From an uncultured Prevotellaceae bacterium (lineage in GTDB: Bacteria > Bacteroidota > Bacteroidia > Bacteroidales > Bacteroidaceae), in assembly GCA_937893145.1 (NCBI GenBank), contig CALBJW010000113.1:1-28320 (forward strand): DNA of 28,320 bases, in the 5' to 3' direction. This document shows positions 8,056-16,556 of this stretch, piece after piece (the stretch's first letter is position 1; the number at the start of each line of letters is the position of its first letter). The notes under the pieces are model-generated. The model made no database searches. It was not told where the DNA came from and saw only the letters and a program-made list of their open reading frames with translations. A program made the position numbers and the translations under genes.

Positions 8056-11000
8056 TTAATCCTCCTTCGCCCATTCGCTTGGCGTCTTACCGTAGAGAGC
8101 CTTGAAACTTGTAGAGAATGAACTGAGAGACTTGAAGCCTACTGCAATACTGATGCCTGTGATGTCGATATTCTTCTTCTCCTTGATGAGACGAGCAGCC
8201 TCCTTCAAGCGAACATACTTGAGGTAATCACGAGGCGATTGTCCCGTGAGGTCCTTCATCTTGCGATAGAAGTGAACACGGCTGATACCTACCTGGTCGG
8301 CAATCATCTCAACGGAGAGTTCTGGGTTGTCGATGTTCTCATTGATACATTTCATCACTCTTCGCATGAGATGTTCGTCTGGTGATTCGATGTCAATCTT
8401 ATCGATATGTTCCTCCTCCTTCTTCGCAGCATTGTATTTGCCTCTAAGGAGTTGGCGAGTCTTGAGAAGATTGATGGCAAGAGAACGAAGCACATCAATG
8501 TTGAATGGTTTAGATATGTATCCATCTGCTCCGTTCGTGATACCAGCAATGCGATCAGCATCACTACCGAGGGCAGTCATGAGGATGATAGGAATATGAT
8601 TGGTGTTGAAGTTAGCCTTCACCTTCTGGCATAATGTCATACCATCCATTACAGGCATCATGATGTCTGAAATGATGAGGTTAACCTTGTTAGGATGAGC
8701 GATGATGTAGTTCCAAGCCTCTTCACCATTTGTACACTCTGTGATGACAAAGTCGCTTGAGAGTTCGGAGTGAACATACTGTCGAATTGCCTCATCATCC
8801 TCCACAAGCACGATGTGCTTATTGTGCGTGTCGGATGGTTTGTCGAGTTCGAGTAGTGCATCAGGAAGTGGAGCAGCAGTAAGCTTTTCTGGCTCAGAAG
8901 CTTCTTCCTCTTCAACAGGAGGCTCTGGTGTCTCGATGCGAGTGACAAGCGACTTGTCGCCTACTGGGATGTTAACAAGGAACTGAGATCCTGCTCCTTC
9001 AGGATTGTCAAGTACTGTGATGTCACCATTGTGAAGTTTAACAAGCATAGAAGTGAGGTTGAGTCCTATGCCCGTACCGATGTATCCGTTCTTGTGAGCT
9101 CCCGAATAGAAACGGTCGAAAATCTTCTCCTTATCTTCAGCAGGAATGCCTACACCAGAGTCTGTCACGGAGAGAAGGAAGGAGTTTCCTTCGCCCTCAG
9201 TAGGAGTAGAGAGCGAAAGCGTTATCTTGCCCTTATCAGGAGTGAACTTGAAGGCGTTAGAAAGAAGGTTCATCACGATCTTGTCCATGTTGTCTGCATC
9301 AACAAAGGTGATGAGTTGTGGCATGTCGTGCAGGAACTCGTACTTTATCTTTCGGTTCTGTGCATTTGCTGTAAAGACATCAAAGATGTTCTGGAGCAAC
9401 GAAACGAGTTCTACCTGCTGATAATCAAGTTGGAACTTACCCTGTTCAATCTTTCTCACGTCCATCATCTGATTGATAAGGCGGAGAATACGATTCGAGT
9501 TCTGTTTGATGAGACTATACGAACGCTGTCGTTCAGGGTCCTTATCGTTGCTTATGAGTCGTTCGAGTGGAGCAAGGATGAGAGTCATCGGAGTGCGCAC
9601 CTCGTGACTTATGTTCATGAAGAACTGGATGCGAGCCTCGTTGATTTCTCGTTCCTGCTTATGTATCATCTCAAGTCTGCGTTCGCGCATCTGTCGTTGA
9701 GCATATTCGTAAGCCAACCAGATGAGGAGCAGGGCGAGCAATAAGTAGATGCACTTCGCCAAGAACGATGCATACCAGGCTGGATGGATAACAACAGTGA
9801 TTTCGCGTTCCTCACTGATTGCACCAAAAGCAAGGGCGCGAACACGAATGCGGTAAGTGCCTGATTTGAGATTGAACACAAGTCGATTGTTGTCTGCACC
9901 CTGTGTGGTCCAATCATCTCCATTTATACTGTATTCGTATGTGGTGTGCTGATTAGTGACACCATCAACCGACATTTCGAGAGTGAACTGGTTGTCATCG
10001 TGTCCAAGATTGATGCGTTCGCAATCGTCGAGTACATCATCGAGTATGGAGTAACGCCCAGACATGTCTCCCTTGTGAACAGTGTTGCCTTCAACAAGGA
10101 GGTCGATGAAGCGGAGCTTGAGCTGATGTCCTTCTTCTTGTCGTTTCTCGATTGTCTTGCTGTCGAAGTAAGTGATACCACTGATACCACCGAAGTAGAG
10201 TTTGTCGCCCTGAATGACAGATGCACCTCGTGAGAACTCATTATCCTGAATACCATCTTCGAGGTAGAAGCTGTTGAAGGTCTCCTTAGCCATATCCATG
10301 CAGCACAATCCGTACTCTGTTCCCATCCACAGTTTTCCGTTCTTGATGGAGAGGGAAGATACCGAGTTGATAGGTAGTCCGTCCTTCTTTGTGAACGACT
10401 TCTCTTCAAGAGTCTTAATGTTGATGCGAACAAGTCCGTTATTTGTTGCCACCCAGAGGAATTTGCCATCAGGAGACATTACAAGGTCGCGAATAGCATT
10501 AGCACCAAGTATCTTCGTGCTTTTCTCCTTGATTATTCCGTGAGGTTGAGTGCGACAGATTAAGAGTCCATCAGCAGTACCTACATATAGCTTGTTGCCA
10601 TGTTGGAGTAGGGTATAGACATAGTTGTTGCCAATGATGTCTGCACCTCCATTCTTGCTGCCACGAGAGTATTCAATATAGTTATTGGTTGTAGGATTGT
10701 AGTAGTAGAATCCTTGTCCCATTGTGGCAATCCAGAAGGCTCCATCATCGGCAGGCTTGATGCTGAAGATGAGGTTGATGTCTCTTGTGATAGATGAGAA
10801 TGAGTTTCCATTCTTCTGCCAAAGTCCATCGAAGAATGTGCCAAGAAGAAGGTTCTCTGTGTTGGAGAGTGGAGCAATAGAAGTGAATGCACTCGGCATT
10901 CCTGGAGTGTTTGCTTTGTTCCAATGTGTTGAAGAGAAACCATCTGGCGACATGAGATAAAGGCCATCGTTGTCTGTTGCTACCCAAAGATTACCATTCG

Positions 11001-12093
11001 TACTGCGTTCGATAGCAGAAACAGAACTTGTACCGATGGAGTTCTTTGTGATGGAATTGGAACCGATGTATTCGAATGAAGACTGACTGACAGGCTTCAT
11101 CATGACACCTTTATAATATATGCCAACCCAAACATTTCCGTGACTATCAGCGATGGCATCCTTTACATTTGCTGTTGCGAGGTTGAAGTCGTTAAACTTG
11201 ATAGTGCTTTGAGTGACAGTCTTTGTCTGTTCATCATAGATGCGAAGACCTCCACCATCAGTACAGATGAAGATACGACCGAGAGTCCAAGGGTTGAAAC
11301 CATATACAAAACCACCAACTTCAGCACCTGATGCTATAGGAGTGAAGTGGTCGGTCTTCTTGTCGTAAACATATATTCCATCGTATGATGTAGCTGCATA
11401 GAGGCGGTTAGAAGAACTCATGCACATCTTGACAACATGGTTGAGTTCTGGGTAATGCTTGAGCTTGTTGCCTACACGGCGATATGCGTTCTGTCGGCTG
11501 TTGATGAGCCAGATGTTCTTGTCCTTATCCTGAAGGAAGAAGATTGGATTAACTTCTTCTTCGGTAGTGTTGAACTCAGAAGTTTGTTTTGCACAGAGTG
11601 AACCATCAGGATTTTCAACCACTTCACCGCAACCATATCCTGCATAACAAACGAGGATGCGGCGCTTACCGTTGTCATCGAGTCCGTAAATGCTCACGAT
11701 GCGGCGCACAAGAGTAGTGCTGTCGTTACCTAAGATTGGGATTTGCTCAAACTTGTTCGTAGCATAGTTGTATGCTTGAAGTCCCGAACCAGTACCTATG
11801 ATGGCACGATTGCGGTCGTATTCATATACGGCAGTAGATTCGTTATGGAGAAGAGAAGACGGGTCGTCCTCTTCATGTCTATAGACATTGATTTTGGAAC
11901 CGTCGAATCGGTTGAGACCGTTCTGGGTTGTTATCCAAATGTTATGGCGGCTATCCTCGTATATATTGCGGATGCACGAGTTGGATAGTCCCTGTTTGGA
12001 TGAGTAAAGCGCTACATTCTGTGCTGAAGACTGTATGCTAAACAGCAAGGAAATGAAGCATAAAAATAGGTATATATATTTACGCTGAATCAT
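8056..12093 (-). CDS. Hybrid two-component system sensor/regulator (HTCS)
   Basis: A single 1345-residue chain joining sensor kinase and response regulator, the standard PUL regulator of Bacteroidetes. A signal peptide ends near residue 25 (SSAQ). Periplasmic two-component propeller repeats follow (NIWITTQNGLNRFDG, NLWVATDNDGLYLM, KLWMGTEYGLCCMD), then a Y_Y_Y-type Ig domain to about 770. A transmembrane helix sits near 775-797. The kinase has phospho-acceptor His830 in NISHEVRTPM and ATPase motifs DSGVGIP and GTGIGLNL. The receiver has acidic VEDDE, phospho-acceptor Asp1143 in SDIMMP, and Lys in SKPF. A C-terminal AraC helix-turn-helix spans about 1245-1345. All catalytic residues are present. 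Such proteins bind oligosaccharides in the propeller and activate nearby sus genes. The likely targets are the GH43/GH51 and SusC/D genes here, by proximity only. Confidence 0.97.
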   Translation of the reverse strand: MIQRKYIYLFLCFISLLFSIQSSAQNVALYSSKQGLSNSCIRNIYEDSRHNIWITTQNGLNRFDGSKINVYRHEEDDPSSLLHNESTAVYEYDRNRAIIGTGSGLQAYNYATNKFEQIPILGNDSTTLVRRIVSIYGLDDNGKRRILVCYAGYGCGEVVENPDGSLCAKQTSEFNTTEEEVNPIFFLQDKDKNIWLINSRQNAYRRVGNKLKHYPELNHVVKMCMSSSNRLYAATSYDGIYVYDKKTDHFTPIASGAEVGGFVYGFNPWTLGRIFICTDGGGLRIYDEQTKTVTQSTIKFNDFNLATANVKDAIADSHGNVWVGIYYKGVMMKPVSQSSFEYIGSNSITKNSIGTSSVSAIERSTNGNLWVATDNDGLYLMSPDGFSSTHWNKANTPGMPSAFTSIAPLSNTENLLLGTFFDGLWQKNGNSFSSITRDINLIFSIKPADDGAFWIATMGQGFYYYNPTTNNYIEYSRGSKNGGADIIGNNYVYTLLQHGNKLYVGTADGLLICRTQPHGIIKEKSTKILGANAIRDLVMSPDGKFLWVATNNGLVRINIKTLEEKSFTKKDGLPINSVSSLSIKNGKLWMGTEYGLCCMDMAKETFNSFYLEDGIQDNEFSRGASVIQGDKLYFGGISGITYFDSKTIEKRQEEGHQLKLRFIDLLVEGNTVHKGDMSGRYSILDDVLDDCERINLGHDDNQFTLEMSVDGVTNQHTTYEYSINGDDWTTQGADNNRLVFNLKSGTYRIRVRALAFGAISEEREITVVIHPAWYASFLAKCIYLLLALLLIWLAYEYAQRQMRERRLEMIHKQEREINEARIQFFMNISHEVRTPMTLILAPLERLISNDKDPERQRSYSLIKQNSNRILRLINQMMDVRKIEQGKFQLDYQQVELVSLLQNIFDVFTANAQNRKIKYEFLHDMPQLITFVDADNMDKIVMNLLSNAFKFTPDKGKITLSLSTPTEGEGNSFLLSVTDSGVGIPAEDKEKIFDRFYSGAHKNGYIGTGIGLNLTSMLVKLHNGDITVLDNPEGAGSQFLVNIPVGDKSLVTRIETPEPPVEEEEASEPEKLTAAPLPDALLELDKPSDTHNKHIVLVEDDEAIRQYVHSELSSDFVITECTNGEEAWNYIIAHPNKVNLIISDIMMPVMDGMTLCQKVKANFNTNHIPIILMTALGSDADRIAGITNGADGYISKPFNIDVLRSLAINLLKTRQLLRGKYNAAKKEEEHIDKIDIESPDEHLMRRVMKCINENIDNPELSVEMIADQVGISRVHFYRKMKDLTGQSPRDYLKYVRLKEAARLIKEKKNIDITGISIAVGFKSLSSFSTSFKALYGKTPSEWAKED

Positions 12094-12128
12094 TAATCTA
12101 CGGTTTGGTTACAGATTAGTTTTGGGCG

Positions 12129-12163
12129 CAAAGATAGTATTTTTAATTTATATAGTGTTCAAA
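12129..12163 (-). promoter_or_regulatory. Probable promoter of the HTCS gene
   Basis: On the minus strand TATCTTTG (12129-12136) matches the -7 consensus 36 nt before the ATG. TTTG (12160-12163) lies 23 nt upstream, a slightly long but tolerated spacing for a -33 element. Confidence 0.55.
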
Positions 12164-12210
12164 AGTTTACTTTTTTTAAGATATTAGAAGGAAAAATCGG
12201 GGTGTATTAT

Positions 12211-12257
12211 ACACAAAAATGCCGAGCAGCGGCGTTTATAAACCTTCTGCTCGGCAT
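12211..12257 (-). terminator. Intrinsic terminator of the 1309-residue protein gene
   Basis: The arms ATGCCGAGCAG and CTGCTCGGCAT form a perfect 11-bp stem, followed on the minus strand by TTTTTGTGT. It begins 38 nt after the stop codon at 12295. The 17-nt loop contains the palindrome GTTTATAAAC. It separates this gene from the HTCS gene. Confidence 0.85.
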
Positions 12258-12294
12258 AATTATTGATTAGCACAAGAGTGCTTAGAGTCTATTA

Positions 12295-15200
12295 TTAGCG
12301 GCGGAGTACCTTGTTTGCACGCTGGCTACCATCAGCCATTGTGTCGATACGGATGAGGATACCCTTAGCGTTAGCAACCTTGCGACCGTTGAGATCGAAG
12401 TACTGAGTGTTAACGATGTTAGCAGTAGCGTTTTCTACAACCTTGATGTCGTTAGCGATAGTCTCTTCGAGCTGAGCAGCAGCTGCTGCGTAGTCGAATG
12501 TAGGGTGCTTAGCAGACATCTTGAGCTTAGCGTTGTTGATAGCTGCGAAGCTTGCATCAACGTCACATACAGCACCGAGAGTAACCTTACCTGTGATAGC
12601 GCCATCAACTGGTTCAACAGTGATTTCGTCGATGAGAGTTTCAGTGTTGCCGTAGTACTGACCGATGTTGCTGATGTCGAATGTCTTCTGGAGTTCATCC
12701 TTACCAGCCTGCTTAACGTAGAGGTAAGAGAGAGTTTCAGCGCCGTCTTCGAGAACGTTGTCGCTGTTGACATGTGAACGGTCACAAACTTCAGCACCCA
12801 TGCTGTAGATACCTACAGGGAGAGCATTAAGAGTCTGGAATACCTCGAAGTCAGTTCCCCAACGAGTACCTGGCTGTGAGTCTGCGATGTTAACTGGACC
12901 AACTGGCTGGTTAGTACCATTCCAACCGCCCCAACCCCAGTCAGCAGCGTAACCGTTTGGTGCATTGAATTCCCAACCTGGCATTGTGCCGTCTGATTCA
13001 GCCTGAGTTGTTGGCTGTGGCTTATCAATTGGGAGGAGTGAGTAGAATACAGAGTTCTGGATGAAACCTGTGAGGTCGAGAGAAGAAGGAATCAATACAT
13101 TGTCTTCGCTTGGATCTTCATCTGGGAATTCGAGTTCCTCGAAGTTGTAAACACCCTTAGCGATAGCCTTGTAGAGAGTGCAAGTAACCATAGTCTTGAG
13201 TGCAGAAGCAAGTTCCTGGTCGTCAGTTACAGCTTCATCCTGAGCAGCGATTACGAGGTCGTTAACGAATGCTTCGCTCTGGTCACCATTTAAGATTTCA
13301 TCGAGCTTGATGTAAGTGTTAGCAAGTCTGTTAACCTGGTCTGTGAGCAATACAACACCATTGTTGTTAGCCATGAGGTTAGTGTTGAGAGTGTAGAGAG
13401 TCTGCATGTCACTTACGAGTGGGAGGAGAACCGCATTCTCGATAGTGTAACCAGCTACATCTGCATACTGAGCAACATATTCAGCAGCCTTCTTGTATGA
13501 GTCGAGAGCAGCGTACTTAGTGCCTTCCATACCTGCAGTCTGGCTTGTGAGGTTAGCCAAAGCAGCATCGTAGTCGCTGAGTGACTTGCGGCGAGCTGCC
13601 ATATCCTTAACATACTGTTCGAGGCGGTTGATAGCTGCAGTATATTCCTCACCTGTGTGGTAAGTTACAGTCTTAGCTTCCTTGATAGCGTTAGCGAGAG
13701 CGTCGCGAGTAGCACCAGCATACTGTTCGTCAGAAGCAGAAGCGAGTTCGTCTTCAGCAACCTTGATAGCGTTGTTGAGCTGAGTGTGCCAGAATACTGC
13801 CATAGAACCCATCTGCTCAACCTTGATGTTACCTACCATTGACTCACCGTCCATGAACCACTTGAGCATGTACTGTCCGTAGTGTGATGGAGTCCAAGCG
13901 AATTCGATCTTAACAGGCTCGATAGCTGCATCGCGGCTACCATTTACGTTAACGTCGATAATATCTTCGCGTGACCAAACGACTACATTGCCTTCATCAA
14001 CATCGATGATCTGGAATGTGTACTTGTTGCCTGTGCCCTTCCAGTTAGCTGCGTACCATGAGAAGTTGTAACGAACTTCATCAAGATAGAGAGGTTCTTC
14101 ACCTGCTGCATCAGAAGTATCACCGTATGTCATGTAGTAGCTTGTTTCAGCGTTACCACCCATGTTACGGTTGTAGTAAACAGCTGGCATAGTTGGGATG
14201 TTAGCGAATGTGAAGACACGTGCACGCTGGCCGATACCAGTCTCAGCACCCTTCTGGATTGGAACTACTTCACCATTTACGATTTCGTAGATTGTCCAAC
14301 CTGAACCCTGGCTTGGAGCACCGTCGTTTACGATACCTGCGAAGCTACCATCAACGATCAACTGGTTGTCAGCAGTTTCACCTGCACCAACTTCGTAAGT
14401 CTTGATGTCGAGACCCCAAACGATGATAGCGTTGCCGTAACCACCGCTCTTAGTAGAAAGACGGAGAACATAGTTACCAGCCTTGCAACCTTCGATGTTG
14501 ATTGGGATGATGCTTACATCGTTTGCAGCAGTATTCTGGTCAGCGATGTGGATATCAGCAGTACCATTACCACTTGCAACAACATCACCATCTGCGTTAG
14601 TAAGTTCGTAAGCGAAGTTACCAGTGTTGCCCTGCCATGCAGAAGCGAGGATGTTGAGCTGAACGTCGCCGTTAGGGAGTTCGAGGAGTGCATCTGGCTT
14701 TTCACCGTATGTAAGAGCTGTACCATTTTCTGCATCACGCTGTGAGAGGTAGAAGCCCTTAGTATATTTACCGCTTTCTGGGAATGCGAACATACGGATA
14801 CCAGAACCTGCAGGAACTACTTCTTCATCGTTGAAGTAAGAAGTCCAGTTTGTAGAGTGGTTACCGTTCTCACCCTGAACATCAATAGTTTCGATGTCAG
14901 TGTATTCGATTTCAGCAACAGCAACCTTACCAGTCTCGAAGAAGATATTGAATTCATTGTAAGATTCAACTTCCTTGTAGCTATGTACACCGCTTACATT
15001 AACTGTGTAAGAACCCTTGCGGAGCTCTGCATTGTAAATGAATGTGATGCTCTTGCTTGTTTCCTTGCCCTCATCCTTGATAGTGAGTTCAACTGGCTTC
15101 TTGAGGTTACCACCTGAGAGGAGTGCCTTAGGAGCTAATTTACCAGAAATGAAGATTTCCTTATCGAAAGTGAATGTGAACTCGTCTGTGTTCTCATCAA

Positions 15201-16224
15201 GTTCGAAGCTACCATCGACAGGGTTTGTGCTAACGAGCTTTGGCTCTTCCCAGATTGAAGAAATTTCTTCGATTGCCGAGTCTGAGTAAGACTTTTCGTC
15301 TGTGAAGCTTGGAACAGGAGTGCCATCACCTGGAGTCTCAGCACCAGCGTAGCAGATACCTGAGTTTGTAGCGTCGAATGAAACGAGAATCTCAGCGCCG
15401 TCCTCAATTTCTTCTACAGGGAAGATATAGAGGTTACCATCAGCCTTGAGTTCTACAGCTTCAATCTCAACTTCTTCACCGTTAACCTTAAGCTTAGCGC
15501 ATGAAGGGTCGAGAGAGATAACACCACCGTTGTCCTTAACGAGCTGAGCGATGTTAGTCTTGAAACCGAAATCAACCTTTACAGCTTCTGTGCTGTTGTA
15601 ACAAGCTGCGATAGGAGCTTCCTCAACGATAACATCATCGATGAAGTATTCACCAACGCTCTTAACAGTGAGGCGGAGGAAACGGTTTGGACCAAGTGGG
15701 TTAGCATCGTCTGTCTTTACCTTTGGATAGATTTCCTGCTGATACTCATCTGTAGTGTAGTGGAAGAGAGCAGCCTTAGTTGTGTACTCAGTGTCAGTGA
15801 AGCCTGTAACATCGCTCTTCTGGCTGTAGTAGCCGTTAGCTGTAGGAAGAACGAATGGCATGTCGCAGTTTTCGTCACCGCACATGAGTGCAAGACCTAC
15901 TGTAGCGTTTGTTGGAGCCTTAGCAGATACGCGAACACGATAGTTAGTGTTAGCCTTGATCTGGAGACCGTCGAATTTGAGTACGCGCTCCCAGTCGTTG
16001 GCAGCACCTGCAGCTTCTGGTGTATTGACACGGATAGCGCCACTGCCTGTAGCAGCATCGCTATTACCAAACTCAATCTCACCACCGGCATCTACCCAGT
16101 TGCCGTACCAGTTGACAGTGTCAGGGGCTGTTTCACCAGCCTCAGCTCCATACTTAAGAACCTGTGCCTCTACAACATTTGCTGAGAATGCTGCGGCAAG
16201 AGCAAAAGTAAAAAGTTTTTTCAT
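12295..16224 (-). CDS. Large secreted multidomain protein with carbohydrate-binding-like modules
   Basis: A 1309-residue protein with a signal peptide ending near residue 20 (VVEAQ). Residues about 25-205 resemble a CBM4/9-type jelly roll, with RFLRLTVKSVGEYFIDDVIV near the end. A bacterial Ig-like segment around 335-435 (DENTDEFTFTFDKEIF) follows. A second jelly-roll-like part covers about 450-850. A helical FIVAR-like region at about 860-1060 has coiled-coil character. A third sandwich-like module around 1080-1240 contains the Trp-rich ADWGWGGWNGTNQPVG. The tail (YFDLNGRKVANAKGILIR) resembles a T9SS type A sorting domain. No catalytic motif is recognised. Placed between arabinofuranosidase and HTCS, with its own promoter and terminator and strongly biased codons, it is plausibly a highly expressed glycan-binding surface protein. 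That role is inference. Confidence 0.8.
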   Translation of the reverse strand: MKKLFTFALAAAFSANVVEAQVLKYGAEAGETAPDTVNWYGNWVDAGGEIEFGNSDAATGSGAIRVNTPEAAGAANDWERVLKFDGLQIKANTNYRVRVSAKAPTNATVGLALMCGDENCDMPFVLPTANGYYSQKSDVTGFTDTEYTTKAALFHYTTDEYQQEIYPKVKTDDANPLGPNRFLRLTVKSVGEYFIDDVIVEEAPIAACYNSTEAVKVDFGFKTNIAQLVKDNGGVISLDPSCAKLKVNGEEVEIEAVELKADGNLYIFPVEEIEDGAEILVSFDATNSGICYAGAETPGDGTPVPSFTDEKSYSDSAIEEISSIWEEPKLVSTNPVDGSFELDENTDEFTFTFDKEIFISGKLAPKALLSGGNLKKPVELTIKDEGKETSKSITFIYNAELRKGSYTVNVSGVHSYKEVESYNEFNIFFETGKVAVAEIEYTDIETIDVQGENGNHSTNWTSYFNDEEVVPAGSGIRMFAFPESGKYTKGFYLSQRDAENGTALTYGEKPDALLELPNGDVQLNILASAWQGNTGNFAYELTNADGDVVASGNGTADIHIADQNTAANDVSIIPINIEGCKAGNYVLRLSTKSGGYGNAIIVWGLDIKTYEVGAGETADNQLIVDGSFAGIVNDGAPSQGSGWTIYEIVNGEVVPIQKGAETGIGQRARVFTFANIPTMPAVYYNRNMGGNAETSYYMTYGDTSDAAGEEPLYLDEVRYNFSWYAANWKGTGNKYTFQIIDVDEGNVVVWSREDIIDVNVNGSRDAAIEPVKIEFAWTPSHYGQYMLKWFMDGESMVGNIKVEQMGSMAVFWHTQLNNAIKVAEDELASASDEQYAGATRDALANAIKEAKTVTYHTGEEYTAAINRLEQYVKDMAARRKSLSDYDAALANLTSQTAGMEGTKYAALDSYKKAAEYVAQYADVAGYTIENAVLLPLVSDMQTLYTLNTNLMANNNGVVLLTDQVNRLANTYIKLDEILNGDQSEAFVNDLVIAAQDEAVTDDQELASALKTMVTCTLYKAIAKGVYNFEELEFPDEDPSEDNVLIPSSLDLTGFIQNSVFYSLLPIDKPQPTTQAESDGTMPGWEFNAPNGYAADWGWGGWNGTNQPVGPVNIADSQPGTRWGTDFEVFQTLNALPVGIYSMGAEVCDRSHVNSDNVLEDGAETLSYLYVKQAGKDELQKTFDISNIGQYYGNTETLIDEITVEPVDGAITGKVTLGAVCDVDASFAAINNAKLKMSAKHPTFDYAAAAAQLEETIANDIKVVENATANIVNTQYFDLNGRKVANAKGILIRIDTMADGSQRANKVLRR

Positions 16225-16361
16225 ACTGTGATTGATTTGTTAATATTAAAAAAGTTAATTAAAAAATTGTACCGTTTTCATGTTGCACAACTAACTAATA
16301 AATAAGTAATGTTATAGTGCAATCATCGAAACCTCATTCGTAAAGAATGGAATTTCGGGTG

Positions 16362-16389
16362 CAAAGATAATTATTATTTTATATTACAA
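16362..16389 (-). promoter_or_regulatory. Probable promoter of the 1309-residue protein gene
   Basis: On the minus strand TATCTTTG (16362-16369) matches the -7 box, with a TTG (16387-16389) 17 nt upstream. The leader would be about 130 nt, long for this window. Its 3' half is A/T-rich, and I see no recognised riboswitch in it. Apart from this promoter and the GH51 terminator, the gene-free stretch 16225-16556 holds nothing I recognise. Confidence 0.6.
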
Positions 16390-16443
16390 GATATTTATTA
16401 TGTAACATTCATTTTCTCTCTTGTTACATATTTATAACTCTTT

Positions 16444-16487
16444 AAAATAAAAACAGTTAAAGGGAAGTTGTTACCTCCCTTTAACTG
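16444..16487 (-). terminator. Intrinsic terminator of the GH51 gene
   Basis: The arms CAGTTAAAGGGA and TCCCTTTAACTG (16454-16465 and 16476-16487) form a perfect 12-bp stem with a 10-nt loop. TTTTTATTTT follows on the minus strand. It lies 70 nt past the stop codon at 16557. Confidence 0.85.
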
Positions 16488-16556
16488 AAAATTGTATATT
16501 TTAGAGTGTTATTTGACAAAAATTAAGTCGTAAACACATCCAAAGGTTGCATCATT

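Noticed and set aside
9031..9744. Plus-strand open frame of 237 codons inside the HTCS gene
   Set aside because: It lies wholly opposite the kinase domain, whose motifs are complete on the minus strand. The translated product has no domain or signal.
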